Shown: positions 9,201 through 20,743, numbered from the stretch's first letter. The stretch is 64,000 nt of DNA from Flavobacterium sp. CYK-55 (GCF_018413465.1 NZ_JAHCDK010000001.1:1-64000), one strand, 5' to 3'. Notes: generated by a model not told the origin, from the sequence alone. Program-made: numbers and translations.

Positions 9201-11293
9201 ATCGTATTAACTCCTGTAACTTGCGGAGCTATCCATCGATAGACCCTTTTGGCAGCATCAAAATTAGCAACAATTTGATTCCAAACGCCTGAACCGTTTA
9301 GTTCATAAGCCAAGTTAAAAACATTGCTTTCACCATAACTATCCCAGCGCAAAAAGTAAACTTCTCCGGGAATGAATTTTTCATTGACCAACGGATACGC
9401 CATGCTGAGTTCATTCATCAATATTTCATAAACCACAAAATATCGCTGCGGTCCCATGGGTACAGATGCACCGCTGATTTGTACCGTCCATAATCCTGAT
9501 TGAGGATTATCAACGGTAACTTGCTCAATGGTATTGATATTATCTGTTCCTCTGCTAGCCGGATTGCTCAAATTAATTGCATTAGGCGTTGTGTCAAGTA
9601 CCCATGGTAAATAAGTTGTATTGGCCGGATCCTTTACGCTCAGATTCAAATTATTAACAATCGCAGGGTTTGCATTAACCGCAGCAGCAGCATCTGGCCA
9701 GACTATCATAACGCGAATTTGTTTCGCATTGGCCGGCACTGTAATCGTTTGTGCTTGATTTTGGCCATTTGAGATGGTTGTCGTCCAATATTTGTTCTGA
9801 GCTATGGTTTGGTATGCCCTGCGCAAATTGGGACGCCCATATCCATGAATATGATCCGGACCCGAGTTACCCAAATCATCAGCCGTGTTCATCATAACGG
9901 CTCTAAGTAAAGAAGAGGCAGGTTCAACACCGGCATTTAAAGCTTTATAGGCTTGAGTAAGTTGAGCTATTTCGCCAACAAATTTGGGTGATGCATATGA
10001 GGTTCCTTCCATTCCCTCTACCACCATTTGTGGAATAATCCGTCCGTCGTACATGGGGCCGCGACTGCTGAATCCGGTAATGACATCTTCAGAGTTCAAT
10101 GCCCCAATAGAAACTTGATTTTTATTTTGTTTCACTTGACCGGTAATGTTGCCCCAACCCGCAAAAGCATACGGAGCATATCCGATCTCTGTTCCTGAAT
10201 TGCCCGAAGAATATGAAACCAAATGATTGGGCAATGCGGCAATGCGCAAATCATGATCTCTAGCTGAACTGTCATATCCGCCAGAAATAGAATATCCGTA
10301 AGAATGGTTGGTAAAACGTAAATTGTGCGAACTGTACAAACTACTGTAATTGGGCCCTCCATCAGCGCTAAGCACAGTGGCGCCCCATGCGTTGTTTCGG
10401 TTTTTAGGATCTTGATTTCCGGCACTAGCTGCATTTTGAGCAGTTCCCAACTTGTGATCTGAAACCGTGGTTGATGTGCCTACTTCTTGAGTTCTGCCTT
10501 TGATGTCGATTAAATTGTTCAGCAAACCATCTTCGCCAATGGCTATAACCACACCTGCACCGTTGTAATTTAGTCCATTGTAACCCGTATTCAAATAATT
10601 CGATCGCGCTGTGGTGTTGCGGTAACTGTAATTATCTTCAGCTTTGGCCGGTTCAAGCATAGCACCAATAAATTGCACATAGGGCAAATCTGTAATTTGA
10701 TTTAATTTTGAAACAGGAAAAACTACATCAAGTTGTCCGGCATAATCACGCTGAGCAATTACTTTGATACCTTGTGCTTGCAAATCGCTCACAACTTGGG
10801 TCTTATCAAGCATTCGATAATAACTCAAAATAAACTGTGCTGATGTTCCTGTGATGCTATAGGAAGGAACTCCTTTGCTTTGCAATACAGATTCTAATTT
10901 AAACACCCGTTCAACCTCAAAAACAGCTCTTGCATCTCGGCGCAAACTGGCAAGATTAAAATTCATTGAAATAGCCACAAAATAGGTATTGGCCGAGAGA
11001 TAATCGGTTAACAACAAACCTTGTTGCTCCCATTGTTTTTTTTGTTCATCTGATGGAAGTTCATAAAATTGTATCAACCGAAAATAATATCCCGCAAACG
11101 AACTGCCTTTGAGCTGGTTGAACTGATCAGATGGGGTTGCTTGAACTTCAAAACTACCCAATGAATTTTGAATGGTATAACGATTATTTTGTTGTGCTGT
11201 GGCACCTTCAAAAACAAACAAAAGACTAAAGATGAAAAAGTAAACAACATATTTTTTCAAAAGAGCATTCAAAAGCCGAAACGAGTTCTTCAT
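6203..11293 (-). CDS. Subtilisin-like (S8) secreted protein with MopE and dockerin-like modules
   Basis: 1696 residues. A signal peptide ends near residue 34 (GATAQQ). The peptidase S8 region spans about 240-490: catalytic Ser in EGTSYASPKF (near 431), oxyanion Asn in YSSGNSG (near 373), a His in SDHKLG (near 278). Where a catalytic Asp is expected (GVVIAIGEDG, near 254) the aligned residue seems to be Glu followed by Asp, so activity is uncertain. Downstream are a fibronectin III-like domain (about 720-800), a WTGTVSSDW..ASNW module and a long beta-helix-like region typical of flavobacterial surface proteins, one MopE motif (ADADADGYG...DCNDNN, about 1455-1500), and two dockerin-like segments at the very end (DISSDDVVDGTDY and DLNGDGVVDGTDY). 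No standard T9SS C-terminal domain is visible. It lies upstream of the MopE gene on the same strand with a 231-bp AT-rich gap in which I see no clear promoter or terminator. Confidence 0.85.
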   Translation of the reverse strand: MKNSFRLLNALLKKYVVYFFIFSLLFVFEGATAQQNNRYTIQNSLGSFEVQATPSDQFNQLKGSSFAGYYFRLIQFYELPSDEQKKQWEQQGLLLTDYLSANTYFVAISMNFNLASLRRDARAVFEVERVFKLESVLQSKGVPSYSITGTSAQFILSYYRMLDKTQVVSDLQAQGIKVIAQRDYAGQLDVVFPVSKLNQITDLPYVQFIGAMLEPAKAEDNYSYRNTTARSNYLNTGYNGLNYNGAGVVIAIGEDGLLNNLIDIKGRTQEVGTSTTVSDHKLGTAQNAASAGNQDPKNRNNAWGATVLSADGGPNYSSLYSSHNLRFTNHSYGYSISGGYDSSARDHDLRIAALPNHLVSYSSGNSGTEIGYAPYAFAGWGNITGQVKQNKNQVSIGALNSEDVITGFSSRGPMYDGRIIPQMVVEGMEGTSYASPKFVGEIAQLTQAYKALNAGVEPASSLLRAVMMNTADDLGNSGPDHIHGYGRPNLRRAYQTIAQNKYWTTTISNGQNQAQTITVPANAKQIRVMIVWPDAAAAVNANPAIVNNLNLSVKDPANTTYLPWVLDTTPNAINLSNPASRGTDNINTIEQVTVDNPQSGLWTVQISGASVPMGPQRYFVVYEILMNELSMAYPLVNEKFIPGEVYFLRWDSYGESNVFNLAYELNGSGVWNQIVANFDAAKRVYRWIAPQVTGVNTIKFRIQRNGITAYSDVNYIGNTPENFRIIKACADVVTLKWSPVNGATAYKIYRLGAQYMQEVTANITFSGASAELTGQSTTVNEYYAVSALTNASEGQRTIALTKTPGDINCVGFSWTGTVSSDWFNASNWAAGSVPTVNDNVVINSSAPFQPQINAAGALCGSLTIHSGASLTMNNATSYTLSVSGDWQNNGTFNPGIGVVDFNATNSYQEIYGASSTTFYTLKVTKGVVDNILEVNSVIALSSPSVPLNITSGTFKLSSNSTLTPFIVSTSINSGQGLWVNAGTVNFGNYSIFNNAGLIRLSAGTLNFGTAQGNNITYLNNGKFIIEGGTFNITGRISPNSATSSGTYQQSGGTVNVGILGSTSTTRALFEMTANVTFTLTGGTLALVRACSNSTDYSNVANINTVLGGTIQIGNSSTPINQTIRVSTTVPFYNLTVFNNNNPKMQLVNNAIVIQNDLKILGGTLEANNLDINLKGNLTNNGTFTPGTAKVIFNGIFEQSILGSASTTFKGLQINNQSGLLLANSVNTQVDGVLTLTSGVINTGSNTLVLTANGSVSRSSGHVYGLFRKTFSATKLSDTFEIGDALESAYTPLSIGFASVTSTGTITAKTTTGDASSISSSTLLVNKSVNRHWTLTNNGLTFSTYNAVMNYLNNDLDSGADTAQMSGGLYNGSTWSYPTIGTRTSNSTQLTLLTALGTIQLAETCQNTFSTQTVTSCGTYTWPLNANVYSVGGSYQHITPTESGCTHTTTLNLTINSPINFYADADADGYGNPAVNTLACEAPLGYVSNQQDCNDNNANLTLSCTGGVVHMKLFIEGYYMSSGLMNSVKFNQDFVSPITEVEDITIELHHATTYALVETALATLHTNGTLTATFTTAPAGDYYIAVKGANTVQTWSAAPVTIGSSSSVNYDFTTSASKAYAGNMKEVEVGVFAFYTGDISSDDVVDGTDYVLWEGDYNNFAFGIFASDLNGDGVVDGTDYVIWEGSYNNFVFAVYPF

Positions 11294-11416
11294 ATAAGCA
11301 ATTTGTATTTATACAAAAACCAATCTGATCAAGATTGTGATAGGGTAAATCTAAACAATTTTTAACATGAATTGAAACTACAAAAAAATCTAACCAAATG
11401 ATTTTCAATTAAGCAT

Positions 11417-11450
11417 AAAAAAAAAGAACCTTCTTTTTAGGGAAGGCTCT
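11417..11450 (-). terminator. Terminator of the rpoBC operon
   Basis: An 8-bp stem with one G-U pair (26-33 pairing with 42-49 of the 11400s) is followed on the minus strand by nine U residues, just after the DUF3467 stop codon. Confidence 0.85.
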
Positions 11451-11462
11451 TTGGATAATTAT

Positions 11463-11777
11463 TTATGCTTGACCTGTAGGTCCAAAGTTCAAAGGAATCG
11501 GCGGGTGCTCGGAGTCTTTGATTTCTCCGTGGGCCATTTCAAAGCGGTGTACATTTTCGGCCAAAGCTTTCACCAATCGCTTGGCGTGCTGCGGCGTCAA
11601 AACCACTCTTGATTTTACCTTTGCCTTCGGTGTTCCGGGCATGATACAAACAAAATCTACAACAAATTCTGAAGGAGAATGATTGATAATAGCAAGATTA
11701 GAATAAATTCCTTCTGCCATAGCCTCATCAATCTCAATGTTGATTTGTCCTTGCTGTGGTTGATTAGAATCGCTCAT
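11463..11777 (-). CDS. DUF3467 family protein
   Basis: 104 residues, soluble, no signal peptide. The central motif VDFVCIMPGTPKAKVKSR and a helix with TPQHAKRLVKALAENV fit the DUF3467 family, which commonly follows rpoC in Bacteroidetes. The start is one base after the rpoC stop, so it is co-transcribed with rpoBC and is the last gene before a strong terminator. Its role is unknown; the context suggests something linked to transcription or protein synthesis, but that is inference only. Confidence 0.85.
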   Translation of the reverse strand: MSDSNQPQQGQINIEIDEAMAEGIYSNLAIINHSPSEFVVDFVCIMPGTPKAKVKSRVVLTPQHAKRLVKALAENVHRFEMAHGEIKDSEHPPIPLNFGPTGQA

Positions 11778-11778
11778 A

Positions 11779-14700
11779 CTAGTAAATGTATTCTTCTTTG
11801 TTAGCCATCATTTCGTTGTAATCGTCTTTTGATCCTACAATGGTATGATCATAATCACGCATACCGGTTCCGGCAGGGATTCTGTGTCCGACAATAACGT
11901 TTTCTTTCAAGCCTTCTAGTTTATCAACTTTACCAGCAACAGCAGCTTCGTTCAATACTTTGGTTGTTTCTTGGAACGATGCAGCCGAGATAAAGGACTT
12001 AGTTTGTAACGATGCTCTGGTAATTCCTTGCAAAATTGGTGTTCCGGTAGCCGTAATAACATCACGGGTAGTCACCAAGTTTTTATCGGCGCGTTTGAGC
12101 AATGAGTTTTCATCGCGCAATTCACGTGGCGTTACAATTTGTCCCGGTTTCAAGTTGTCAGAATCTCCGGCATCAACCACCACTTTCATTCCGTAGAGTT
12201 TATCGTTTTCGTCGATAAAGTCTTTGGTGTGGATGAGTTGCTCTTCAAGGAATAAAGTATCTCCCGGATCTTCTACGCGTACTTTACGCATCATCTGACG
12301 GATGACTACCTCAAAGTGTTTATCGTTGATTTTTACCCCTTGCAAACGATATACTTCTTGAATTTCGTTGACCAAGTATTGTTGCACCGCTGACGGACCT
12401 TGAATTCTGAGGATATCTTCTGGCGTAATGGCACCGTCTGAAAGCGGAGCACCGGCTCTTACGAAGTCATTCTCTTGCACCAAGATTTGGCTAGATAATT
12501 TCACCAAGTATTTCTTGATTTCACCAAATTTAGATTCGATGACAATCTCGCGGTTACCACGTTTGATTTTACCGAACGTAACAACTCCGTCAATCTCAGA
12601 AACTACCGCTGGATTCGATGGATTACGAGCTTCAAGCAACTCGGTAATTCTCGGAAGACCTCCGGTAATATCACCTGCTTTAGATGAACGACGCGGAATT
12701 TTAACGAGTACTTTACCGGCTTTAATTTTCTCGCCGTTTTCAACCATCAAGTGGGCCCCTACCGGTAAGTTGTATGAACGGATGAGTTCATCATCTTTGC
12801 CATACACCAAAAGGGTTGGGATGAGTTTTTTATTTCTTGATTCAGAGATTACTTTTTCTTGGAATCCGGTTTGCTCATCGATTTCAACTTGGAACGATTG
12901 CCCTTGTTCTAAATCTTCATAAGCAATTTTTCCGGTAAACTCAGAAACGATTACCCCGTTATATGGATCCCATTTACAAATGGTATCACCTTTAGCAATA
13001 GCATCACCGTCTTTTACGAAAATGCTAGAACCGTATGGAATATTGTGTGTATTGAGTACGATGCCTGTTTTCAAATCAACGAGTTTGAGCTCAGTTGAAC
13101 GTGAAATAACAATATCCACAGTATTACCTTCAGTGTCTTCACCTTTAACCGTTTTGAGGTCTTCGATTTCAATACGACCGTCAAAACGAGCTACTAAACT
13201 TGACTCTTCAGAAATGTTACCCGCAGTACCACCCACGTGGAAGGTACGAAGGGTCAACTGTGTACCCGGCTCACCAATGGATTGAGCTGCAATAACTCCG
13301 ACAGCTTCACCAATTTGGGTCATTCTACCGGTAGCCAAGTTACGCCCGTAACATTTAGCACAAATACCTTTATGCGCTTCACAAGTCAAGGCTGAACGAA
13401 CTTCAACTGCTTCAAGCGGAGAAGCTTCAATTTCGCGAACAATATGCTCCGTGATTTGTTGTCCGGCATAAGCCATAACTTCGGAAGTCAATGGGTTTAC
13501 CACATCGTTCAAAGCAACACGTCCTAAAATACGCTCGCCTAAACTTTCAACGATTTCTTCGTTTTTCTTCAAGGCTGTTACTTCAATTCCGCGTAAAGTT
13601 CCGCAATCGTCTTGGTTGACAATTACATCTTGAGAAACGTCATGCAAACGACGCGTCAAGTAACCCGCATCAGCCGTTTTAAGCGCCGTATCGGCCAAAC
13701 CTTTACGAGCACCGTGCGTAGAGATGAAGTATTCTAAGATCGAAAGTCCTTCTTTAAAGTTAGAAAGAATCGGGTTCTCAATAATTTCACCACCACCGGC
13801 AGTTGATTTTTTAGGTTTTGCCATCAATCCACGCATACCGGTGAGCTGACGAATTTGCTCTTTCGAACCACGCGCTCCAGAATCCAACATCATGTATACC
13901 GAGTTAAAACCTTGTTGGTCTTCACGGATGTTTTTCATGGCTAATTCTGTAAGCAATGCGTTGGTTGATGTCCATACGTCAATGACTTGGTTATAACGCT
14001 CGTTGTTGGTAATAAGTCCCATGTTGTAGTTCATGGTAATTCCTTCCACTTGCTCACGAGCATCAGCGATCAATTCATCTTTTCTTTGAGGAATGATGAT
14101 ATCACCCAATGAGAATGACAATCCACCGCGGAAGGCGAATTTGTATCCCATATCTTTCATGTTATCCAAGAAAGCAGCTGTAGTTGGAACATCAGTTACC
14201 GCAAGGATTCTTCCGATGATATCACGCAAAGATTTTTTAGTCAATACTTCGTTGATATATCCGGCAGCCTCAGGCACTACTTCATTAAAGAGTACACGAC
14301 CTGCAGTAGTTTGAATGATTTTCCAAACGAGTTGTCCTTCTTCATTGAAATCTTTCGCTCTGATTTTTACACGAGCGTTGAGTTCTAATTTTCCTTCGTT
14401 TAAGGCGATGTTTACTTCTTCAGCAGAATAAAACGTCAAACCTTCACCTAAAATTTTGTGCTCAGGAGTTGACAATCTTTCTTTGGTCATATAGTACAGA
14501 CCCAAAACCATGTCTTGTGAAGGTACCGTGATCGGCGCTCCGTTGGCAGGGTTCAAAATATTGTGCGATGCCAACATCAACAATTGAGCTTCTAAAATAG
14601 CCTCAGGCCCAAGTGGCAAGTGTACCGCCATTTGGTCACCGTCAAAATCCGCGTTGAACGCCGTACAAGTAAGCGGGTGCAACTGGATTGCTTTTCCTTC

Positions 14701-16086
14701 AATCAATTTAGGTTGGAAAGCCTGAATACCCAAACGGTGCAAGGTTGGAGCACGGTTGAGCAATACCGGGTGTCCTTTGATTACGTTTTCAAGGATATCC
14801 CAAACTACCGGCTCTTTTTTATCAATGATTTTTTTAGCAGATTTGACTGTTTTTACAATTCCGCGCTCAATGAGTTTGCGAATTACAAACGGTTTAAACA
14901 ATTCAGCCGCCATATCTTTTGGCAAACCACACTCGTACATTTTGAGTTCAGGTCCAACGACAATCACCGAACGCGCAGAATAATCCACACGTTTACCCAA
15001 AAGGTTTTGACGGAAACGACCTTGCTTACCTTTTAATGAATCAGAAAGTGATTTAAGCGGACGGTTGGATTCGGTTTTAACCGCTGATGCTTTACGTGTG
15101 TTGTCAAATAAGGAATCAACTGATTCTTGCAACATACGTTTTTCATTGCGCAAGATTACTTCAGGCGCTTTGATTTCCATCAATCTTTTCAAACGGTTGT
15201 TACGGATGATTACACGACGGTATAAATCGTTCAAATCTGAAGTGGCAAAACGACCTCCATCAAGCGGCACAAGTGGACGCAATTCTGGCGGAATTACCGG
15301 AATGACTTTCATGATCATCCACTCAGGACGATTCTCGCGGTCAAGATTAGACTCACGGAATGACTCCACAACTTGCAAACGCTTGAGCGCTTCTGTTTTA
15401 CGTTGTTTAGACGTTTCGTTGTTGGCAGAGTGACGCAATTCATAAGATAAGGCATCTAAATCAGTTCTGGCCAACAAATCCATGATACACTCAGCACCCA
15501 TTTTGGCGATGAATTTGTTTGGATCCGTATCGTCTAAATATTGGTTTTCTTGCGGAAGGGTATCTAAAATATTTAAATACTCTTCTTCAGTTAAAAAGTC
15601 TAATTTTTCAATCGGTTCCCCGTCAGGATGCTTGGCGATACCGGCTTGAATCACCACATAACGCTCATAGTAAATAATCATGTCGAGTTTCTTAGACGGC
15701 AAGCCCAAGATATACCCAATTTTATTAGGCAATGATCTGAAGTACCAAATGTGTGCAATCGGCACTACCAAATTGATGTGTCCCACACGGTCGCGACGTA
15801 CTTTTTTCTCAGTAACTTCAACACCGCATCGGTCACAAATGATTCCTTTGTAACGGATTCTTTTATATTTACCACAAGCACATTCAAAGTCTTTTACAGG
15901 ACCAAAAATACGCTCACAGAAAAGACCGTCGCGCTCTGGCTTGTGTGTTCTATAGTTAATGGTTTCCGGTTTAAGCACCTCGCCTCTTGATTCAGCCAGG
16001 ATTGATTCCGGAGAAGCCAATCCAATCGAGATTTTGTCGAATCTTTTGATCAGATTTTTTTCTTTGTTATTTCTATTATTCATCAT
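11779..16086 (-). CDS. rpoC: DNA-directed RNA polymerase subunit beta'
   Basis: 1435 residues, the usual length for Flavobacteria. The catalytic Mg-binding loop [12 protein letters not shown] is intact. The N-terminal zinc site (CACGKYKR...CDRCGVEV) and the second zinc site ([16 protein letters not shown]) are present, as is the [13 protein letters not shown] segment before the active centre. Two ATG codons are in tandem at the start; either could be used. It follows rpoB with a 94-bp gap that contains a hairpin. The large subunit forms the active-site cleft with RpoB. Nothing is broken. Confidence 0.98.
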   Translation of the reverse strand: MMNNRNNKEKNLIKRFDKISIGLASPESILAESRGEVLKPETINYRTHKPERDGLFCERIFGPVKDFECACGKYKRIRYKGIICDRCGVEVTEKKVRRDRVGHINLVVPIAHIWYFRSLPNKIGYILGLPSKKLDMIIYYERYVVIQAGIAKHPDGEPIEKLDFLTEEEYLNILDTLPQENQYLDDTDPNKFIAKMGAECIMDLLARTDLDALSYELRHSANNETSKQRKTEALKRLQVVESFRESNLDRENRPEWMIMKVIPVIPPELRPLVPLDGGRFATSDLNDLYRRVIIRNNRLKRLMEIKAPEVILRNEKRMLQESVDSLFDNTRKASAVKTESNRPLKSLSDSLKGKQGRFRQNLLGKRVDYSARSVIVVGPELKMYECGLPKDMAAELFKPFVIRKLIERGIVKTVKSAKKIIDKKEPVVWDILENVIKGHPVLLNRAPTLHRLGIQAFQPKLIEGKAIQLHPLTCTAFNADFDGDQMAVHLPLGPEAILEAQLLMLASHNILNPANGAPITVPSQDMVLGLYYMTKERLSTPEHKILGEGLTFYSAEEVNIALNEGKLELNARVKIRAKDFNEEGQLVWKIIQTTAGRVLFNEVVPEAAGYINEVLTKKSLRDIIGRILAVTDVPTTAAFLDNMKDMGYKFAFRGGLSFSLGDIIIPQRKDELIADAREQVEGITMNYNMGLITNNERYNQVIDVWTSTNALLTELAMKNIREDQQGFNSVYMMLDSGARGSKEQIRQLTGMRGLMAKPKKSTAGGGEIIENPILSNFKEGLSILEYFISTHGARKGLADTALKTADAGYLTRRLHDVSQDVIVNQDDCGTLRGIEVTALKKNEEIVESLGERILGRVALNDVVNPLTSEVMAYAGQQITEHIVREIEASPLEAVEVRSALTCEAHKGICAKCYGRNLATGRMTQIGEAVGVIAAQSIGEPGTQLTLRTFHVGGTAGNISEESSLVARFDGRIEIEDLKTVKGEDTEGNTVDIVISRSTELKLVDLKTGIVLNTHNIPYGSSIFVKDGDAIAKGDTICKWDPYNGVIVSEFTGKIAYEDLEQGQSFQVEIDEQTGFQEKVISESRNKKLIPTLLVYGKDDELIRSYNLPVGAHLMVENGEKIKAGKVLVKIPRRSSKAGDITGGLPRITELLEARNPSNPAVVSEIDGVVTFGKIKRGNREIVIESKFGEIKKYLVKLSSQILVQENDFVRAGAPLSDGAITPEDILRIQGPSAVQQYLVNEIQEVYRLQGVKINDKHFEVVIRQMMRKVRVEDPGDTLFLEEQLIHTKDFIDENDKLYGMKVVVDAGDSDNLKPGQIVTPRELRDENSLLKRADKNLVTTRDVITATGTPILQGITRASLQTKSFISAASFQETTKVLNEAAVAGKVDKLEGLKENVIVGHRIPAGTGMRDYDHTIVGSKDDYNEMMANKEEYIY

Positions 16087-16130
16087 AGTCGTTACTATTG
16101 ATTATTTTGAAATTATTTTAGTTGTCGGCT

Positions 16131-16166
16131 CCAGGTTGTCAGCTAAATAATAAGCGGACAACCCGG
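16131..16166 (-). repeat. Hairpin and direct repeat between rpoB and rpoC
   Basis: A 10-bp stem with one G-U pair (16131-16140 with 16157-16166) and a 16-nt loop, without a U-tract. The plus strand also has GTTGTCGGCT at 16121 and GTTGTCAGCT at 16135 as a near direct repeat. It is probably an RNA processing or pausing structure, not a terminator. Confidence 0.5.
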
Positions 16167-16180
16167 AACTGATAACAGTC

Positions 16181-19100
16181 TTATTCTTCTAAACGGATGT
16201 CTAATCCTAGACCTTTGAGTTCGTGCATCAATACGTTGAATGATTCAGGAAGTCCTGGTTCTGGCATCGTCTCACCTTTAACAATGGCCTCATACGTTTT
16301 GGCTCTACCAATTACGTCGTCAGACTTCACTGTTAAGATTTCACGTAGGGTACTTGAAGCACCGTAGGCCTCGAGTGCCCAAACCTCCATCTCTCCGAAA
16401 CGCTGACCTCCGAATTGAGCTTTACCACCCAATGGTTGTTGCGTAATGAGTGAGTATGGACCAATAGAACGCGCGTGCATTTTGTCATCAACCATGTGAC
16501 CCAACTTAAGCATGTAAATCACACCTACTGTAGCCGCTTGGTGGAAACGCTCTCCGGTTCCGCCATCATAAAGATGCGTGTGTCCGAATCTTGGTACACC
16601 AGCTTGGTCGGTAAGCGCATTGATTTCATCAAGTGTAGCTCCGTCAAAGATTGGCGTTGCGAATTTTTTACCGAGTTTTTGTCCGGCCCAACCGAGTACG
16701 GTTTCATAGATCTGACCAATGTTCATACGCGATGGCACCCCTAGTGGATTGAGTACGATATCAACCGGTGTTCCGTCTTCTAAGAAAGGCATATCTTCTT
16801 GACGAACAATACGCGCCACAATACCTTTGTTACCGTGACGACCCGCCATCTTATCACCCACTTTGAGCTTACGTTTTTTAGCGATGTACACTTTGGCCAA
16901 TTTCAAGATTCCTGCTGGTAATTCATCACCCACAGTAATCGTGAATTTCTCTCTTCTGAGTGCACCTTGAAGATCGTTCAACTTAATTTTGTAGTTGTGG
17001 ATCAAATCGTTTACCAATTTGTTGGTTACGTCATCAGCCACCCACTGACCTTTGCTTAAGTGAGCAAAATCTTCAACGGCGTGTAACATTTTGAGTGTGT
17101 ATTTTTTACCTTTTGGCAAAACTTCTTCACCCAAATCGTTCATGACTCCTTGAGAGGTTTTTCCGTTGACGATTAAGAATAATTTCTCAACCAATTTATC
17201 TTTAAGTTCAACGAACTTAGTTTCAAATTCCATTTCTAAAGCCGTGAGCGCATCTTTATCTTGTGTGCGTTTGCGTTTGTCTTTTACGGCTCTAGCAAAT
17301 AATTTTTTGTCTAATACAACTCCGCTGAGTGATGGTGAAGCTTTAAGCGAAGCATCTTTTACATCACCGGCTTTGTCACCGAAAATCGCTCTAAGGAGTT
17401 TTTCTTCAGGTGTTGGATCAGATTCTCCTTTTGGCGTGATTTTACCGATGAGGATATCCCCAGGTTTTACTTCAGCACCAATTCGGATCATACCGTTTTC
17501 ATCCAAATCTTTAGTAGCTTCTTCAGAAACGTTCGGGATGTCATTGGTCAATTCTTCGTTACCCAATTTGGTATCGCGTACCTCGAGTGAATAATCATCC
17601 ACGTGAATAGACGTAAATATATCGTCGCGTACTACTTTTTCAGAGATTACAATCGCATCCTCGAAGTTGTATCCTTTCCATGGCATAAAGGCCACTTTCA
17701 AGTTACGACCCAAAGCAAGCTCTCCGTTTTGCGTAGCGTATCCTTCGCAAAGTACTTGTCCTAATTTAACGCGATCGCCTTTTCGAACAATCGGCTTCAA
17801 GTTAATAGAAGTACTCTGATTGGTTTTTCTGAATTTAATGAGTTGATAGGTTTTCTCATCCGCTTCAAAACTCACCATACGCTCTTCTTCGGTACGGTCA
17901 TATTTGATGGTGATGATGTTGGCATCAACGTATTCAACAACTCCGTTTCCTTCGGCATTAATCAATACACGAGAATCTGAAGCTACTTGACGCTCTAAAC
18001 CGGTTCCTACAATCGGAGCTTCAGGACGCAACAATGGTACGGCCTGACGCATCATGTTGGATCCCATGAGCGCACGGTTCGCATCATCATGCTCCAAGAA
18101 CGGAATAAGCGATGCAGAAATCGATGCAATCTGGTTAGGCGCTACGTCGGTATAGTGAACCACTGACGGCTCTACAACCGGGAAGTCACCTTCTTCACGG
18201 GCAATAACTTTATCAGCCGTGATTTTTCCGTTGTCATCCATGGCGATGTTGGCCTGAGCGATCATCTTGCCTTCTTCTTCTTCAGCACTTAAGTATATAG
18301 GAGCTGCATTCAAATCAACTTTACCGTTTTTCACTTCGCGGTAAGGCGTTTCAATAAAGCCCATATTGTTTACTTTGGCGTATACACCCAAAGATGAAAT
18401 CAAACCGATGTTTGGACCTTCAGGAGTTTCAATCGGACACAAACGACCGTAGTGCGTATAGTGAACGTCACGAACCTCAAACCCTGCGCGCTCTCTTGAA
18501 AGACCGCCTGGCCCTAAAGCTGAAAGACGACGTTTGTGCGTGATCTCGGCCAATGGATTGGTTTGATCCATAAACTGAGATAACTGGTTGGTTCCGAAGA
18601 ATGAGTTAATTACAGACGAAAGTGTTTTGGCATTGATCAAATCAATCGGCGTAAACACCTCGTTGTCGCGCACATTCATACGCTCACGGATGGTTCTGGC
18701 CATACGAGCCAAACCAATGCCGAATTGTTGTGACAACTGCTCCCCTACGGTTCTTACACGACGGTTGGACAAGTGGTCAATATCATCAATCTCAGCTTTT
18801 GAATTAATGAGCTCAATCAAGTATTTTACGATGGTGATGATGTCTTCTTTAGTCAACACCTGTTTGTCCATCGGAATGTCCAAGTTGAGTTTTTTGTTCA
18901 TTCTGTAACGACCTACTTCACCTAAGTTGTAACGTTGGTCAGAGAAGAACAATTTATCGATAATGCCACGAGCGGTTTCTTCATCAGGTGGTTCTGCATT
19001 ACGCAACTGACGGTAAATGTGCTCTACGGCTTCTTTTTCAGAGTTGGTTGGGTCTTTTTGTAGCGTATTGTGGATGATTGAATAATCAGCCGTATTGGTA

Positions 19101-19993
19101 TTTTCTTTGTGCAACAAAATAGACTTCACATTGGCATCAATGATCTCTTCAACATTGTCTTTGTCAATGATGGTGTCACGATCTAAGATGATTTCGTTAC
19201 GCTCAATAGATACTACTTCTCCAGTATCTTCGTCAACGAAATCTTCGTGCCATGTGTTCAATACACGCGCAGCCAATTTACGGCCGATGTATTTTTTAAG
19301 TCCTGTTTTAGATACTTTGATTTCTTCTGCCAAGTCAAAGATCTCGAGAATGTCTTTATCACGCTCAAAACCGATGGCACGGAACAAAGTAGTTACAGGT
19401 AATTTTTTCTTACGATCGATGTACGCATACATAACGCTGTTGATATCGGTCGCGAATTCAATCCATGATCCTTTGAATGGGATAACACGGGCAGAATAAA
19501 GTTTGGTTCCATTGGCGTGGAAAGATTGTCCGAAGAATACGCCCGGAGAACGGTGTAATTGCGAAACAACTACGCGCTCAGCCCCGTTAATAACAAACGT
19601 ACCGCTGGGTGTCATGTAAGGAATGGTTCCTAAATACACATCTTGCACGATAGTTTCAAAGTCTTCATGCTCTGGATCGGTACAGTACAATTTAAGTCTC
19701 GCTTTGAGCGGAACGCTGTAGGTCAATCCTCTTTCAATACACTCTTGAATGCTGTAACGTGGTGGGTCAACAAAATAATCTAGGAACTCCAACACAAAGT
19801 TGTTACGGGTATCTGTGATAGGGAAGTTCTCCATGAAGGTGTTGTACAACCCTTCATTGCCTCGCTCGTCTGATTTGGTTTCCAGTTGGAAGAAATCTTT
19901 GAACGACTTAACCTGAACATCTAAGAAATCCGGATAATCGGGGATGTTTTTGGTCGAGGCAAAATTCAATCTTTCAGTCTGATTTGTGATCAT
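16181..19993 (-). CDS. rpoB: DNA-directed RNA polymerase subunit beta
   Basis: 1270 residues from the ATG at 19993; a TTG codon sits immediately before it and was not chosen. The rifampicin-binding cluster reads [12 protein letters not shown] then [13 protein letters not shown], with the Asp, His and Ser positions linked to resistance all wild type, so a sensitive allele is expected. The conserved [11 protein letters not shown] and [10 protein letters not shown] segments are present. The gene lies 270 bp downstream of rplL; that gap contains a strong hairpin, so rpoBC expression probably depends on read-through or on a promoter I could not identify. Confidence 0.98.
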   Translation of the reverse strand: MITNQTERLNFASTKNIPDYPDFLDVQVKSFKDFFQLETKSDERGNEGLYNTFMENFPITDTRNNFVLEFLDYFVDPPRYSIQECIERGLTYSVPLKARLKLYCTDPEHEDFETIVQDVYLGTIPYMTPSGTFVINGAERVVVSQLHRSPGVFFGQSFHANGTKLYSARVIPFKGSWIEFATDINSVMYAYIDRKKKLPVTTLFRAIGFERDKDILEIFDLAEEIKVSKTGLKKYIGRKLAARVLNTWHEDFVDEDTGEVVSIERNEIILDRDTIIDKDNVEEIIDANVKSILLHKENTNTADYSIIHNTLQKDPTNSEKEAVEHIYRQLRNAEPPDEETARGIIDKLFFSDQRYNLGEVGRYRMNKKLNLDIPMDKQVLTKEDIITIVKYLIELINSKAEIDDIDHLSNRRVRTVGEQLSQQFGIGLARMARTIRERMNVRDNEVFTPIDLINAKTLSSVINSFFGTNQLSQFMDQTNPLAEITHKRRLSALGPGGLSRERAGFEVRDVHYTHYGRLCPIETPEGPNIGLISSLGVYAKVNNMGFIETPYREVKNGKVDLNAAPIYLSAEEEEGKMIAQANIAMDDNGKITADKVIAREEGDFPVVEPSVVHYTDVAPNQIASISASLIPFLEHDDANRALMGSNMMRQAVPLLRPEAPIVGTGLERQVASDSRVLINAEGNGVVEYVDANIITIKYDRTEEERMVSFEADEKTYQLIKFRKTNQSTSINLKPIVRKGDRVKLGQVLCEGYATQNGELALGRNLKVAFMPWKGYNFEDAIVISEKVVRDDIFTSIHVDDYSLEVRDTKLGNEELTNDIPNVSEEATKDLDENGMIRIGAEVKPGDILIGKITPKGESDPTPEEKLLRAIFGDKAGDVKDASLKASPSLSGVVLDKKLFARAVKDKRKRTQDKDALTALEMEFETKFVELKDKLVEKLFLIVNGKTSQGVMNDLGEEVLPKGKKYTLKMLHAVEDFAHLSKGQWVADDVTNKLVNDLIHNYKIKLNDLQGALRREKFTITVGDELPAGILKLAKVYIAKKRKLKVGDKMAGRHGNKGIVARIVRQEDMPFLEDGTPVDIVLNPLGVPSRMNIGQIYETVLGWAGQKLGKKFATPIFDGATLDEINALTDQAGVPRFGHTHLYDGGTGERFHQAATVGVIYMLKLGHMVDDKMHARSIGPYSLITQQPLGGKAQFGGQRFGEMEVWALEAYGASSTLREILTVKSDDVIGRAKTYEAIVKGETMPEPGLPESFNVLMHELKGLGLDIRLEE

Positions 19994-20196
19994 CAATGGA
20001 CAAAATTTTGATTAAAAAAAAGTAATTTTTTGTGTTTAAAAACACGTTTTAACTTATACTTTCCTTTTTTAAAACAATCAAAACATCTTGTAAAACCAAC
20101 CAGGAAATTAGTTCGTTCTCTTTCTTCGTAATGATTGTAAACTTTGAGTATTTTCAATCTGCTTTAAACTCAATACAGATATAATTTTATTATACG

Positions 20197-20240
20197 AAAA
20201 ATGGTTTAGGCCGTGGACGCATTTGTCCATGGCCTAAACC
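20197..20240 (-). terminator. Long hairpin between rplL and rpoB, terminator or attenuator
   Basis: A 16-bp stem (20203-20218 with 20225-20240, one mismatch or wobble) with a 6-nt loop is followed by an A then five U on the minus strand. It sits 24 bp after the rplL stop, inside the classical ribosomal protein-RNA polymerase operon. Confidence 0.75.
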
Positions 20241-20263
20241 TAGTTTTCAAAACTGAGTTATGC

Positions 20264-20644
20264 TTATTTAAGCTCTACTACAGCTCCAGCCTCTTCTAAA
20301 GCTTTCTTAAGACCTTCAGCCTCATCTTTAGAAACTCCTTCTTTTACATTTGTAGGAGCAGCATCAACTAAATCTTTTGCTTCTTTAAGTCCTAAACCAG
20401 TCAATTCTTTAACCGCTTTAACAACTCCTAATTTAGAAGCACCAGCATCTTTCAATACTACAGTGAATTCAGTTTGCTCTTCAGCAGCACCAGCATCACC
20501 ACCACCAGCAGGACCAGCAGCAACAGCTACTGCTGCAGCAGCAGGCTCAATACCGTACTCTTCTTTAAGGATTGTAGCAAGTTCATTAACTTCTTTTACA
20601 GTTAAGTTAACTAATTGTTCTGCGAATTGTTTCAAATCTGCCAT
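20264..20644 (-). CDS. rplL: 50S ribosomal protein L7/L12
   Basis: 126 residues. The N-terminal dimerisation helix ([19 protein letters not shown]), an Ala/Gly-rich hinge and the C-terminal factor-binding domain ([10 protein letters not shown]...[13 protein letters not shown]) are all present. It forms the stalk with L10 (rplJ, immediately upstream, 99-bp gap) and recruits translation GTPases such as the EF-Tu encoded in this window. Strong hairpin downstream. Confidence 0.97.
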   Translation of the reverse strand: MADLKQFAEQLVNLTVKEVNELATILKEEYGIEPAAAAVAVAAGPAGGGDAGAAEEQTEFTVVLKDAGASKLGVVKAVKELTGLGLKEAKDLVDAAPTNVKEGVSKDEAEGLKKALEEAGAVVELK

Positions 20645-20743
20645 TTTTTCTATCGTTTTTAATAGTTTGTAAAATATAATTTATTTAAGTGCGCGCGTGG
20701 GCTCATGTTGTCTGTGACGTTTAAAGTTTGAAGTATCAAACTC

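Noticed and set aside
12428..12922. 164-codon frame antisense to rpoC
   Set aside because: Shadow of a highly conserved gene on the other strand, no promoter or family.
19994..19996. TTG as rpoB start
   Set aside because: The ATG directly after it matches the conserved [11 protein letters not shown] start.
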